Source of the DNA: Candidatus Nitrosopumilus sp.
GTDB taxonomy: Archaea > Thermoproteota > Nitrososphaeria > Nitrososphaerales > Nitrosopumilaceae
Reading direction: 5' to 3'
Assembly: GCA_029861085.1 (NCBI GenBank)
Contig: JAOUAE010000008.1
Location: 1 to 21,825 of the forward strand
DNA: 21,825 nt
Made by a program: the position numbers and the translations under genes. The notes below the pieces were generated by a model, which was not told where the DNA came from, searched no databases, and saw nothing but the letters and a program-made list of their open reading frames with translations. Positions within the stretch are counted from its first letter, which is position 1, and the number at the start of each line of letters is the position of its first letter. Below, in pieces: positions 1-8,169 of this stretch.

Positions 1-963
1 CTGTGTGATTTCCTTTATGCTTCTAGGCTGGCTAAAGTAAAATGGATACTTTAGAGCTGCTTCCAATGGATTGCGAAGTATGAATGCAATGTTTAGAAAA
101 GACGATGGTACATTTCCAAATGTATTTACAAATTTCTTTACATCCAGATCTTTAATCCATGATTCTAATACGGTTGGCGGTTTTCCAAAATCTACTGGAG
201 TCGCATGCAAGATCAAGTTTTTTACATCTTTAGGGTGAATTGCAGAATAAATCAAAGACAGTATTCCACCCCAACAATATCCAAACAGGGTAACGTTTCT
301 AGAACCTGTAACTTCTTCTACCTTGTCAACTGCATTTTCAAGAAAGTCATGGGCATAACTTGCAAGTGGCATGCTTTCATCCTTGATGGTTGGCATCCTC
401 CAGTCCGTGGCATAGACATCAAATCCAAGTTGTTGAAAGTGCCTAATTATGCTGGTCTCTGGAAGTAGATCCAAAATGTAATGTCTGTTGATTAAAGAGC
501 CTACAACAAGAATGGGTGTTTTAAATTTTTGTGGCGAATCCGTTTTGTAGTGGTGAACCTCAAATGTTCCACCCATTGGAATTATTTCAGAAGGCGTTCG
601 ATTAATTGTATCTCGTATGGGCTCTATCAGGTTATCATAATTGCCAATCATGGTTTCAAGATACCTGTATAATTTATCATGATGGCCAACTGATGCAAAT
701 TCCGCAAATGAATCTACAAGAGCCGATAGTGATTTTGAAAATTCTTTTTGTTCTAAATTGCTACGTAGTTCAGCATCAAAAGTAGATCTGATATTGTCTT
801 GAATCTTTTTACCCGTAGATTCTTGTAAATTATTAGCAGATTCGATTGCTCTTAACCATGAATTAAAAAGAATCAGACCATACCTTGATTGAAAGTCAAA
901 TGATTTTATTGCAAAATTAGTGTAAACAGATAACGGATTATCTGTGTTCTTTGAGTCTTTCAA
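1..963 (-). CDS. phaC: Poly(3-hydroxyalkanoate) synthase, class III PhaC (3' end outside window)
   Basis: The 321 codons in view read from a TTG at 963 (preceded in frame by TAA; an AAGGATG stretch lies just upstream) to the window edge. PhaC polymerises hydroxyacyl-CoA into polyhydroxyalkanoate storage granules. The alpha/beta-hydrolase core begins near residue 130. It carries the lipase-like box Gly-Tyr-Cys-Trp-Gly-Gly with the nucleophile Cys230, a DWRMPT segment ahead of it, and a YFSQPRSI-type segment near the edge. The catalytic Asp and His should lie beyond the window. About 110 helical residues precede the core, longer than in typical class III PhaC; this could be family-specific or PhaE-like. 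It is transcribed divergently from the ATPase. Family call is firm; the exact start is less certain. Confidence 0.88.
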   Translation of the reverse strand, partial: MKDSKNTDNPLSVYTNFAIKSFDFQSRYGLILFNSWLRAIESANNLQESTGKKIQDNIRSTFDAELRSNLEQKEFSKSLSALVDSFAEFASVGHHDKLYRYLETMIGNYDNLIEPIRDTINRTPSEIIPMGGTFEVHHYKTDSPQKFKTPILVVGSLINRHYILDLLPETSIIRHFQQLGFDVYATDWRMPTIKDESMPLASYAHDFLENAVDKVEEVTGSRNVTLFGYCWGGILSLIYSAIHPKDVKNLILHATPVDFGKPPTVLESWIKDLDVKKFVNTFGNVPSSFLNIAFILRNPLEAALKYPFYFSQPRSIKEITQ

Positions 964-1064
964 TCTACTACATCCTTAGAAATTGGCATATATTGTTATT
1001 CTTCAACATCCGAGTTAACTTTCTTTTAATAATCTAATTACATCAAAATCATCAGAGTATCAAA

Positions 1065-3806
1065 TTGCAAGAAACATCAAAAACATCATGGCATTCTTTG
1101 TCTGTCAAACAAATTACAGAAATACTCAAGACTGATCCTAAACAAGGTTTGGATTTGAATGAGGCAAATAATCGCTTGCAAAAGTTTGGAGAAAACACAT
1201 TATCTGTAAAAAGAGATCAAAGTCCGGCGATTTCATTTCTTTTGCAATTCAAGCAACCGCTAGTTTTGATTCTCATAATAGCTGGTTCCATAACTGCAAT
1301 GCTGCAGGAATTAATCGATACGGGCGTAATCTTTGGCGTAGTTATAGCTAATGCGGTTATCGGTTTTATTCAGGAACACAAAGCAGGCAAGGCAATTCAG
1401 GCTCTTGCACAGATTGTAAAAAGCGAAAATGTTGTTGTTAGAAACGGCGAAAAAATCAGGTTATTCTCAAAAGAAATCGTTCCAGGAGATGTGGTGCAAC
1501 TCCGTTCTGGAGATAAAATACCAGCTGATATGCGTCTATACCATACAAAAGATTTGAAAATTGATGAATCAGTCTTAACTGGCGAATCAATCTCTGTCAA
1601 AAAACAGACCGAAGTTCTTCCATCAAACACGAACCTTGCAGAGCGTAAGAACATGGCATATGGTGGAACTTTGGTCACAAATGGTTATGGGATTGGAATG
1701 GTTGTCCTAACGGGGGATGACACTGAGACCGGCAAAATATCACAAACTATGTTCAAGGCAGAGGAACTTGAGACCCCCTTAACTAAAAGAATCTCTTATT
1801 TTAGCAAAAAACTTCTTTTTGTAATTCTCGGTTTATCCCTTCTTACATTCATTTTTGGAATTATGTTCACCCAAAGAACTATGACCGAATTATTCATGGA
1901 AATAGTTGCCCTTTCAGTTGCAGTAATTCCAGAAGGATTACCAGCTGCCATAACCATAACTCTTGCTATCGGTGTAGGGTACATGGCCAAAAGAAACGCA
2001 ATAATAAGAAAACTTCCTGCAGTTGAGACCCTTGGCAGTACCACAATAATATGCTCAGACAAGACAGGAACTATAACTGAGAACCAGATGACTGTAAACG
2101 AAATCTATGCAGGTGGAAAATTCTTTGAGGTGTCTGGAACTGGATTTCAACCAACAGGTGAAATTAAACATGATCAGAACAGTATCAATCTTAACGAACA
2201 TCAAACACTCAAAGAGTGTCTCATTACAGGACTGTTGTGTAATGATTCGGATTTAATTCAAAAAGAAAATCATTGGGAGGCAAAAGGGGATCCTACCGAA
2301 GTTGCATTAATCACGGCAGCTCACAAAGCAAACCTCAAACAAACTCTGACAGAGTCATTTTATAGAATTGACGAGATCCCATTTGAGTCACATCTTCAGT
2401 TTATGGCCACACTACATGATAATGCAGGAGATAAGATAGTTTATGTGAAAGGTTCTGTCGAAAAAATTCTTTCAATGTCCTCGTATCAAATAAATGATTC
2501 TACAGGACATGAAAATATTACAGAGATTAATATTTCAAAACTAAATGAAATTGCAGACCGGATGGCATCAAAAGGCCTGCGAGTATTGGCTTTTGCAAAA
2601 AAGAAAATAGTAAATGAAAATCATAAAATTGAAATTTCTGATGTGGATAATGGACTAATTTTTCTGGGCTTTCAAGCCATGCTGGATCCTCCTAGACCGG
2701 AGGTAATTGAGGCCATAAAAGAATGTCAAAATGCAGGAATACGTGTCAAAATGATAACTGGTGATAATTTGAAAACAGCAATCAGCATAGGCAGGCAGAT
2801 TGGCCTGAACCAATCATCACAAGAAAATCAACACAATGTAACGGCAATTACGGGAAAGGAATTAGAGCAATACTCAGAGAATGATTTGGTTGCAATTGTA
2901 GATAAGACAGATGTGTTTGCAAGGGTTCTACCAGAACGAAAATTTTCCATAGTAAAGGCACTTCAATCCAAAGGCAACATTGTTGCAATGACTGGAGATG
3001 GGGTTAATGATGCACCTGCCTTAAAACAAGCTGACGTAGGAATTGCAATGGGAATTACAGGTACAGATGTTGCAAAAGAGGCATCTGATGTGATTTTAAC
3101 TGATGACAACTTTGCATCAATCAAGGCAGCAGTGGAAGAAGGAAGAAGAATTCTTGACACTTTAATTAAATTCATCACGTGGACACTTCCTACAAGTTTT
3201 GGAGAGGGATTGGTCATATTGACATCTATCTTCTTAGGTCTGCTCATGCCAATTTTACCAGTTCAGATTTTGTGGATCAATATGGCTACGGTCCTGGCAT
3301 TGGGAACAATGCTCATTTTTGAGCCAAAAGAGTCGGATGTGATGAAACGCCCTCCAAGACAACCAAACTCTCCAATTCTCACAAGGGATCTTGTAATTCA
3401 GATAATTATTGTTAGTACATGTATACTAGTTTCAGCATATGGCTTGTTTGAGTGGGCCCTAAAAGATGGCGCTTCGTTAGAAGAGGCAAGGACAATTGCA
3501 GTGAATACGATTGTAATGATAGAGATATTTTATCTGTTTAATTGCAGATCTCTGACTAAATCCGTTTTGAGAATGGAATTTTTTTCAAATAAGTTAATTT
3601 TCGTCGGGGTTGGGGCCATGATTATGCTCCAAATTGTTTTTACGTATATTCCTGTCATGAATGAAATTTTCCAGAGTAAACCTATTGAGTTAGATTCATG
3701 GTTGAAGATAATTGGAGTGTCTCTTGTCACATTTCTAATAATTGAAATAAAAAAATTTGTCAGTAATAGAGTAAAGTTAAAACAAAAAATAGTGTCACAT
3801 AATTAG
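1065..3806 (+). CDS. P-type cation-transporting ATPase (P2/SERCA-like)
   Basis: A 913-residue ATP-driven membrane cation pump. Visible in order: N-terminal cation ATPase domain (1-55); TM helices near 55-105; actuator domain with TGES 172-175; TM4 with PEGLP 289-293; phosphorylation motif SDKTGT with catalytic Asp332; nucleotide-binding KGDPTE 407-412; hinge TGDGVNDAP 643-651; then six C-terminal TM helices. TM5 has an SFGE segment (Glu714, matching a Ca-binding Glu of SERCA). TM6 reads NMATV, with Val743 where SERCA has its key Asp, so I would not call it a calcium pump; a proton, sodium or other cation is open. The TTG start at 1065 is the only in-frame choice near the conserved N-terminus. 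It is followed by a UspA and a CBS protein. Confidence 0.93.
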   Translation: MQETSKTSWHSLSVKQITEILKTDPKQGLDLNEANNRLQKFGENTLSVKRDQSPAISFLLQFKQPLVLILIIAGSITAMLQELIDTGVIFGVVIANAVIGFIQEHKAGKAIQALAQIVKSENVVVRNGEKIRLFSKEIVPGDVVQLRSGDKIPADMRLYHTKDLKIDESVLTGESISVKKQTEVLPSNTNLAERKNMAYGGTLVTNGYGIGMVVLTGDDTETGKISQTMFKAEELETPLTKRISYFSKKLLFVILGLSLLTFIFGIMFTQRTMTELFMEIVALSVAVIPEGLPAAITITLAIGVGYMAKRNAIIRKLPAVETLGSTTIICSDKTGTITENQMTVNEIYAGGKFFEVSGTGFQPTGEIKHDQNSINLNEHQTLKECLITGLLCNDSDLIQKENHWEAKGDPTEVALITAAHKANLKQTLTESFYRIDEIPFESHLQFMATLHDNAGDKIVYVKGSVEKILSMSSYQINDSTGHENITEINISKLNEIADRMASKGLRVLAFAKKKIVNENHKIEISDVDNGLIFLGFQAMLDPPRPEVIEAIKECQNAGIRVKMITGDNLKTAISIGRQIGLNQSSQENQHNVTAITGKELEQYSENDLVAIVDKTDVFARVLPERKFSIVKALQSKGNIVAMTGDGVNDAPALKQADVGIAMGITGTDVAKEASDVILTDDNFASIKAAVEEGRRILDTLIKFITWTLPTSFGEGLVILTSIFLGLLMPILPVQILWINMATVLALGTMLIFEPKESDVMKRPPRQPNSPILTRDLVIQIIIVSTCILVSAYGLFEWALKDGASLEEARTIAVNTIVMIEIFYLFNCRSLTKSVLRMEFFSNKLIFVGVGAMIMLQIVFTYIPVMNEIFQSKPIELDSWLKIIGVSLVTFLIIEIKKFVSNRVKLKQKIVSHN

Positions 3807-3876
3807 AATATGATAGATGGATCTGCTTGCTGTGCTTTTCTGAAAATCAAAAATTGGAAACTTTTGAAAGGTTTGA

Positions 3877-3884
3877 TTAAATAT
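3877..3884 (+). promoter_or_regulatory. TATA box of UspA gene
   Basis: TTAAATAT is centred about 26 nt ahead of the ATG at 3907, the archaeal TATA-to-start distance, which suggests a leaderless mRNA beginning at that ATG rather than at the ATG at 3925. Confidence 0.45.
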
Positions 3885-3906
3885 GGATGATTTCTAAATT
3901 TTTTAG

Positions 3907-4335
3907 ATGAGAAAATCCCTTTACATGAACATTCTGGTGCCCCTTGACGGCTCAAAGTATTCAGAAAAAGCCCTCTTGCATGCATGTGACATGGCAAAAA
4001 ACTACCAATCTCGGCTGATACTTTTGTACGTTGTAGAAAAATTAATTTCCATTAATCCATTGGACAGAAAAGCATATCTTGAAATGCTAAGAAAGGTTGG
4101 AAACGATGTTTTGGCAAAAGGAAAGAAAACGGCTCTCAAGCAAGGAATTGACTCAAAGATAGTCATAAAGGAAGGAAACATTGCAAATGAAATCATCAAA
4201 CTAGCAAAAAAAGAACGGTGTAACTTGATCATTGTAGGAAACCAAGGCCTAGGTGCGACGGCAAGATTCCTTTTAGGAAGTGTCTCAAACAAGCTTGCAA
4301 ATAATTCGCCTTGTTCCATTCTCATTGTAAAGTAA
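3907..4335 (+). CDS. Universal stress protein (UspA family, ATP-binding type)
   Basis: A 142-residue single-domain Usp with the usual alpha/beta fold: strand 1 ILVPLDGS near residue 9, and a C-terminal strand ending ILIVK. The nucleotide-binding signature G-x2-G-x9-G-S is complete (GNQG from residue 111, GS at 124-125), so this is the ATP-binding subclass. Usp proteins bind ATP and are thought to modulate partner proteins under stress; the specific partner is unknown. The ATG at 3907 fits the TATA box at -26, while the ATG at 3925 gives the more usual Usp N-terminus; both are in frame. It lies 100 bp after the P-type ATPase and ahead of a four-CBS protein, which also belongs to an adenylate-binding family. 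Confidence 0.9.
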   Translation: MRKSLYMNILVPLDGSKYSEKALLHACDMAKNYQSRLILLYVVEKLISINPLDRKAYLEMLRKVGNDVLAKGKKTALKQGIDSKIVIKEGNIANEIIKLAKKERCNLIIVGNQGLGATARFLLGSVSNKLANNSPCSILIVK

Positions 4336-4405
4336 ACAGACAGTAATAATTAATTTTGAATTTACAACCGTTGAATCAATTTCTAAATTATTTTTTTCCT
4401 TGGTA

Positions 4406-4421
4406 GTTAAACTAGTTTAAC
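4406..4421. promoter_or_regulatory. Perfect 16-bp palindrome, possible operator
   Basis: GTTAAACTAGTTTAAC is identical to its own reverse complement. It lies between the UspA stop and the CBS gene, upstream of a TATA-like AAAATATAG at 4435-4443. Its position suits a dimeric regulator, but no regulator is known for it; inference only. Confidence 0.35.
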
Positions 4422-4443
4422 CTTATCACATTTGAAAATATAG

Positions 4444-4464
4444 AATCTGTTTTTAACACAGATT
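4444..4464 (+). repeat. Hairpin, 7-bp stem
   Basis: AATCTGT, a 7-nt loop TTTTAAC, then ACAGATT. It sits just ahead of the CBS-protein reading frame. It could be a 5'-leader structure or, because it follows a T-rich tract, the end of the UspA transcript. Confidence 0.35.
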
Positions 4465-4508
4465 AAGAAAAAATTGATATCCTGACCAATGCGACAGACC
4501 TAATCACA

Positions 4509-5330
4509 GTGACACCTGATGCTTCAATTAATGATGTTCTTCAAAAAATGCAGTCTAATTTTATCAAGCATGTCATAGTAAAAGCAAAGAACAAACCAGT
4601 CGGCATTGTAACTGAGCGTGATATTGACAAATTTCTAGAAAATGACAAGACTGCAAAAGCACTCGAGGAGATATCCGTAGAACAGGTAATGGAGAAAAAT
4701 CTTGTCACCGTAACTGATGGAGCGAGTGACTGCATTAGTCAAGCTGCCCGGCGTATGCACACATTGAAGATAGGATCAGTCATCACAGTTGATTCAAATG
4801 GAAATCTTGCAGGGATGATTACTAAAACAGACATCACTAAGGTGTATGGAACAGTCTATGGCGCAAAATTTAAAGTAAAAGATCAAATGAGTGAAAAAGT
4901 ATTCACATGTAGAGAATCCGACTCGCTTAGGTTTGCACTAAACATGATCAATGAAAATAAAATATCAAGACTGGTAGTTACTGATAACAATGGAAGACCA
5001 ATTGGTGTGATAACATCTAACAGCTTTCTAGTACATAGATCATATTTTACAAAAGGCAAAACCAGAACGCGTGAGCATCATCTGCTTTCTGCTGATTCAG
5101 AAAACATGTGTATCGGTGATCTTGTAAGTAAGGATCTGCTTGCCGTAAATCTTGAAGATGATTTGTCTGTTGCAGCTCAAAAGATGATTAAGAATCACAT
5201 ACATGGAATACCAGTTATTGATGACGCAGCCAAATTGGTCGGCGTGGTAAGTAATTCAGATATTGTAAGGGCTTTCGTCAAGGTTCCATTAACCAAAGAA
5301 CTTTTAGAAAAATATTCAGAATTATACTGA
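4509..5330 (+). CDS. Four-CBS-domain protein (two Bateman modules)
   Basis: A 273-residue soluble protein made only of CBS repeats. CBS1 is ~1-48 (GIVTERD 32-38), CBS2 ~57-115 (GMITKTD 102-108), CBS3 ~123-180 (GVITSNS 166-172) and CBS4 ~201-258 (GVVSNSD 245-251). Tandem CBS pairs bind adenine nucleotides and act as energy sensors; there is no fused effector domain, so the output partner is unknown. The GTG at 4509 is the first ordinary start codon. However, the reading frame is open back to a TAA at 4464, and the 14 codons from ATT at 4473 encode the expected first strand of CBS1 (ending DLITV). The true start may therefore be a non-standard ATT (4473) or CTG (4482), or the original start has been lost. 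Confidence 0.88.
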   Translation: MTPDASINDVLQKMQSNFIKHVIVKAKNKPVGIVTERDIDKFLENDKTAKALEEISVEQVMEKNLVTVTDGASDCISQAARRMHTLKIGSVITVDSNGNLAGMITKTDITKVYGTVYGAKFKVKDQMSEKVFTCRESDSLRFALNMINENKISRLVVTDNNGRPIGVITSNSFLVHRSYFTKGKTRTREHHLLSADSENMCIGDLVSKDLLAVNLEDDLSVAAQKMIKNHIHGIPVIDDAAKLVGVVSNSDIVRAFVKVPLTKELLEKYSELY

Positions 5331-5395
5331 CGTGTAATGTGATTATGATGATCTTAAATTGATGAACAATTATCACTGATGGGAATTTAAACTGA

Positions 5396-5403
5396 TTTTA
5401 TAA
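5396..5403 (+). promoter_or_regulatory. TATA box of FMN-binding protein gene
   Basis: TTTTATAA is centred 26 nt before the GTG at 5426; this supports the GTG as start of a leaderless message. Confidence 0.5.
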
Positions 5404-5425
5404 GAAAATCATTCATCTACACAAC

Positions 5426-5926
5426 GTGGTAGCCATAACACCCGATGTAAAAAGAATGATGAACTCACAGCATGTAATCCTTGTTGGCACTGCCAATGAC
5501 CAAAAAATTCCCAACGTTTCTCCCCGAAGTTCGTTTTATGTTGACAATGATGCAATTTACTGGTATGAAATTTTTATGCACAAATCCTATCAAAACTTAA
5601 CAAAAAACAATTGGGTGAGCGTGTCAGTAGTTGATTGCAATGAATTTTCAGGATATCAGCTAAAAGGACATGCAAAGATAGTCACCGACAAGAAAGAGTA
5701 CTTTCATGCTGACACCAGGCTCTCAGAGAATCTCCCAAAAAACCATGAAGAAAAAGTCAGGAAATTAATCCTGAATAACGATACCAAGATAATCCAATTC
5801 AAACCACTTGTGCTATACTCGTTGAATCCTGCAGACTTTGAAAAGGCACCAGGTTTGCTGGAATCAGATGTCGATTTAGACAAGTTGCAGAAACTTGAAG
5901 AATTCTCAATGCTAGATTATGTCTAA
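5426..5926 (+). CDS. Pyridoxamine 5'-phosphate oxidase-like FMN-binding split-barrel protein
   Basis: A 166-residue protein of the PNPOx-like split-barrel family, whose members bind FMN (or F420/heme in some branches). Visible: an N-terminal helix, then strands HVILVGTAN and KIPNVSPRSSFYVDND (residues 16-42), a YWYEIF strand, NLTKNNWVSVSVVD (57-70) and GYQLKGHAKIVTD (76-88). This is the typical order of the barrel. The C-terminal 30 residues are acidic and helical. The substrate cannot be told from sequence; a role in flavin-dependent redox or detoxification is inference. The start is supported by a TATA box at -26. It is the last gene of the plus-strand stress-like block. Confidence 0.82.
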   Translation: MVAITPDVKRMMNSQHVILVGTANDQKIPNVSPRSSFYVDNDAIYWYEIFMHKSYQNLTKNNWVSVSVVDCNEFSGYQLKGHAKIVTDKKEYFHADTRLSENLPKNHEEKVRKLILNNDTKIIQFKPLVLYSLNPADFEKAPGLLESDVDLDKLQKLEEFSMLDYV

Positions 5927-6078
5927 AAGGATCAATGTCTGAAACCAAAGCAACTTGCTATTTATCATAATCTGATCTGGACAAAAATAATTTTAAATGA
6001 AAAAGAAAGAATATGGATGAATTCCGTCATAGAATTCAAGGTTAGAAGAAAGATAAAATCAATAAAGTGATTTTCAGA

Positions 6079-6344
6079 TTAAACTCTAAATCCTTTTTTT
6101 CGTAGCTGAGTAGTTAATTCAGTCCTTCCTTGCGTATATGCAAACTCACACCACTACGATACTATACTATGCCCATTCTGTCTAATAGAGTGACTGTTTT
6201 TTCTGGATGTTGTGATCATTCCAATGGAAAATCAATTCCACATGTTGTACATTTGCCTCTTTGGCCCTGATAATTCTCATTAAAATACTGAACAATTTCA
6301 GCGTCACATATACGACAAATTATTTCTTCTGCGGATTCTCTCAC
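6079..6344 (-). pseudogene. Interrupted zinc-ribbon protein gene
   Basis: From a GTG at 6344, 42 codons encode a small zinc-ribbon protein with two CxxC knuckles (CRIC at 10-13, CTTC at 32-35) ending FPLE at a TGA (6216-6218). The same frame then continues with 17 coding-like residues (SQHPEKTVTLLDRMGIV) to a TAG at 6162-6164. After a shift of frame, a further coding-like stretch (WCEFAYTQGRTEL..., ending KKGFRV) runs to the TAA at 6079-6081. I read this as one ancestral protein of about 85 residues with a nonsense codon and a frameshift. A functional 42-residue product ending at the TGA (6216-6344) is the alternative. Domain identity rests on the CxxC pairs alone. Confidence 0.5.
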
Positions 6345-6377
6345 AATAACAATAGTTACTTTTCATCGCTTTTATTC

Positions 6378-6521
6378 CTACATTAATTCTTCATCTGTGG
6401 ATATGGTGTCAAAATTTGTACCATCACAATGAGGACAACTAGTTATGATTGTGACTCCTGCTCTCTTGGTAAACACATTACCACAGGACTTGCATGCACG
6501 TAACTCGCTCAATGATACCAT
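6378..6521 (-). CDS. Zinc-ribbon microprotein (47 aa)
   Basis: ATG at 6521 to TAG at 6378. The 47 residues contain two CxxC pairs (CKSC at 10-13, CPHC at 29-32) separated by a 15-residue basic/beta segment, the layout of a rubredoxin-like zinc ribbon, followed by an acidic tail (STDEELM). A TATA-like TTATTTAAAAT lies about 25 nt upstream on this strand, giving a leaderless ATG. It is a paralogue of the 42-residue protein at 10436-10564: shared positions include MV, S-x-L-R-x-C, NVF, G-x-T-I and CPHC. Function unknown; small zinc ribbons of this kind often serve in protein or nucleic-acid contacts. Confidence 0.7.
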   Translation of the reverse strand: MVSLSELRACKSCGNVFTKRAGVTIITSCPHCDGTNFDTISTDEELM

Positions 6522-6538
6522 GAATCTGTTGACATGTC

Positions 6539-6550
6539 ATTTTAAATAAA
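6539..6550 (-). promoter_or_regulatory. TATA-like element of zinc-ribbon gene
   Basis: On the minus strand it reads TTTATTTAAAAT, centred ~25 nt before the ATG at 6521. Confidence 0.4.
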
Positions 6551-6600
6551 ATGCATGGTTGATTTTCATGTTAGACCGATTAAGATCCATAAAAAATGGA

Positions 6601-6800
6601 TCAGCTGTATAGTGTTTCTTTAATGCCTAACAGAACTGTATCTCTGTTAAAGTTTTTTGAAACTGATTTTAGAATCTGTTTTGCCTTCATTTCAATATTA
6701 AATGGTTTTTTTGCAATAATAAACCCTCGACATTATCACATATGCTGTACAAATTTTCATTTGCGTTCTGAATAAAATAAGCGTTAGATTGACTATTTGA
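6601..6800 (-). pseudogene. Frameshifted gene remnant of unknown family
   Basis: Just downstream of the amrS stop, one frame encodes a coding-like stretch (NANENLYSICDNVEG). After a one-base shift near 6723 another frame continues FIIAKKPFNIEMKAKQ... to ...LLGIKETLYS at the TGA (6601-6603). Neither half has a plausible start codon at its beginning. I read it as a 3' fragment of a helical protein broken by a single-base deletion. I do not recognise the family. Confidence 0.4.
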
Positions 6801-6818
6801 AAATAAAAAATTAATTAA

Positions 6819-7877
6819 TTAAAACACAAACTCAAATCTTTTTTCTTTGTATGCAGGATTGAGTTTTCCCATTATGGGAATTTTGGTTTCACAATATTTG
6901 CATCGATTATTTTCATCGAGATTCCATTCCAAAATGTCAAAATTATATCTCCTGACAACAATTTTTTTGCATTCATGACAATAGGTATGCTCCAACGGAT
7001 GTCCTGGGACATTGCCGACATATGCATACCTCAGACCTTCTTTCTTTGCTATCTCGTGATGTTTCTCCAAAGTTTGAACGGGAGTGGGCTCAAACTCCAT
7101 CATCTTGTATGACGGATGAAACTGCAGGAAATGAATCGGCATGTCAGGTCCAAATTCATCATACACAAACTTGCAAAGTTTTTTTGCATGTTCCAGATCA
7201 TCTCCGACTTTTGGTACTACCAGGTCTGTAATTTCAACGTGAATTTTTGTCTTATCTCGAATTTCCAACAATGTATCAAAAACTGGCTGAGAGTTTGGTA
7301 TTCCCACATATTTTCTGACAAATTTTTCTTCTCCATTTCCTTTAAAGTCAACAGTTATGCTATCTAGAAATTCGCTCATCATTGAGACTGATTCCGGTGT
7401 ACCGTATCCGTTTGAAACAAAGATGTTAAACAATCCTTTCTTTCTTGCCAAGATCCCACAATCTCTGGCATATTCTAAGAATATGCTAGGTTCGTTGTAT
7501 GTGTACGCAATTCCTTGGCATCCTTTCTGAAGTGTCATGTCTACAACTTCCTCCGGAGTGACATCTATCCCTTCGATTTTCCTTCTCTGGCTGAGGTCAA
7601 AGTTGATGCAATATTTGCACAGCCAATTGCATCCAGTTGTACCAACTGAGAAAACCTTGCTTCCAGGCATAAAATGAGTTGCAGGTTTTTTTTCTATTGG
7701 ATCAATATGACATGCTGCAACTTTTCCATAGACGTAAAGAACAAGTTTTCCATCCTTGTTTCCCCTAATTCCACACAAGCCAATCTGGCCATCTCCAATT
7801 TCGCAATAACGGGCGCATGCCAAACACCTTACCTTGTGGTTTGCTAATCGCTCATAAAGTACAGTCTCTTTTTGCAC
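6819..7877 (-). CDS. amrS: AmmeMemoRadiSam system radical SAM enzyme
   Basis: A 352-residue radical SAM protein of the AmrS family, found with Memo and AMMECR1 proteins in many archaea; the chemistry of the system is not settled. The [4Fe-4S]/SAM motif C-x3-C-x2-C is at Cys83, Cys87, Cys90 (CNWLCKYC). Ahead of it is a conserved Cys cluster (18, 21, 25, 35; VRCLACARYC...GLCG). At the C-terminus is a second knuckle pair, CHEC (300-303) and CKYC (326-329), probably a zinc ribbon. I chose the GTG at 7877 because family members begin only 10-15 residues before the first Cys. The frame is open to a TTG at 7949, but those 24 residues do not look coding. No AMMECR1 or Memo gene is in the window. Confidence 0.9.
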   Translation of the reverse strand: MQKETVLYERLANHKVRCLACARYCEIGDGQIGLCGIRGNKDGKLVLYVYGKVAACHIDPIEKKPATHFMPGSKVFSVGTTGCNWLCKYCINFDLSQRRKIEGIDVTPEEVVDMTLQKGCQGIAYTYNEPSIFLEYARDCGILARKKGLFNIFVSNGYGTPESVSMMSEFLDSITVDFKGNGEEKFVRKYVGIPNSQPVFDTLLEIRDKTKIHVEITDLVVPKVGDDLEHAKKLCKFVYDEFGPDMPIHFLQFHPSYKMMEFEPTPVQTLEKHHEIAKKEGLRYAYVGNVPGHPLEHTYCHECKKIVVRRYNFDILEWNLDENNRCKYCETKIPIMGKLNPAYKEKRFEFVF

Positions 7878-8169
7878 TTCTATATTTAGATGGGTTTTGA
7901 CATTAAACAGATAGGCAATTATCAATTTTGGGAATCGTAAATTACACAAACAATTCTACTCACAATATTTTTCAGTGGAAAATTAAATCTTTACAGGAAC
8001 AACCAACAATATTATACATTCAAAAAAAGATTTTCAGCGATAATCTTTTTAAAAAGAACAATGTTCCATGCTGTGTCACAATAGACAGAAAAAAAGAACA
8101 CGGCAAATAACATAATAGCATCTATTAGAAAAATTAATCAAAGAGAATTAGATAATGTCAAAATAAGGA

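Noticed and set aside
6009..6040. GAATTC-CGTCATA-GAATTC inverted repeat in the gap after the FMN protein gene
   Set aside because: Six-base arms with no gene-related placement; not distinguishable from chance.
7878..7949. 24-residue N-terminal extension of AmrS from a TTG at 7949
   Set aside because: The residues do not match the family N-terminus; the GTG at 7877 gives the expected length.
8056..8066. GAACA-A-TGTTC inverted repeat between amrS and the 78-aa gene
   Set aside because: Short, not placed at a promoter, and expected by chance in this much AT-rich sequence.
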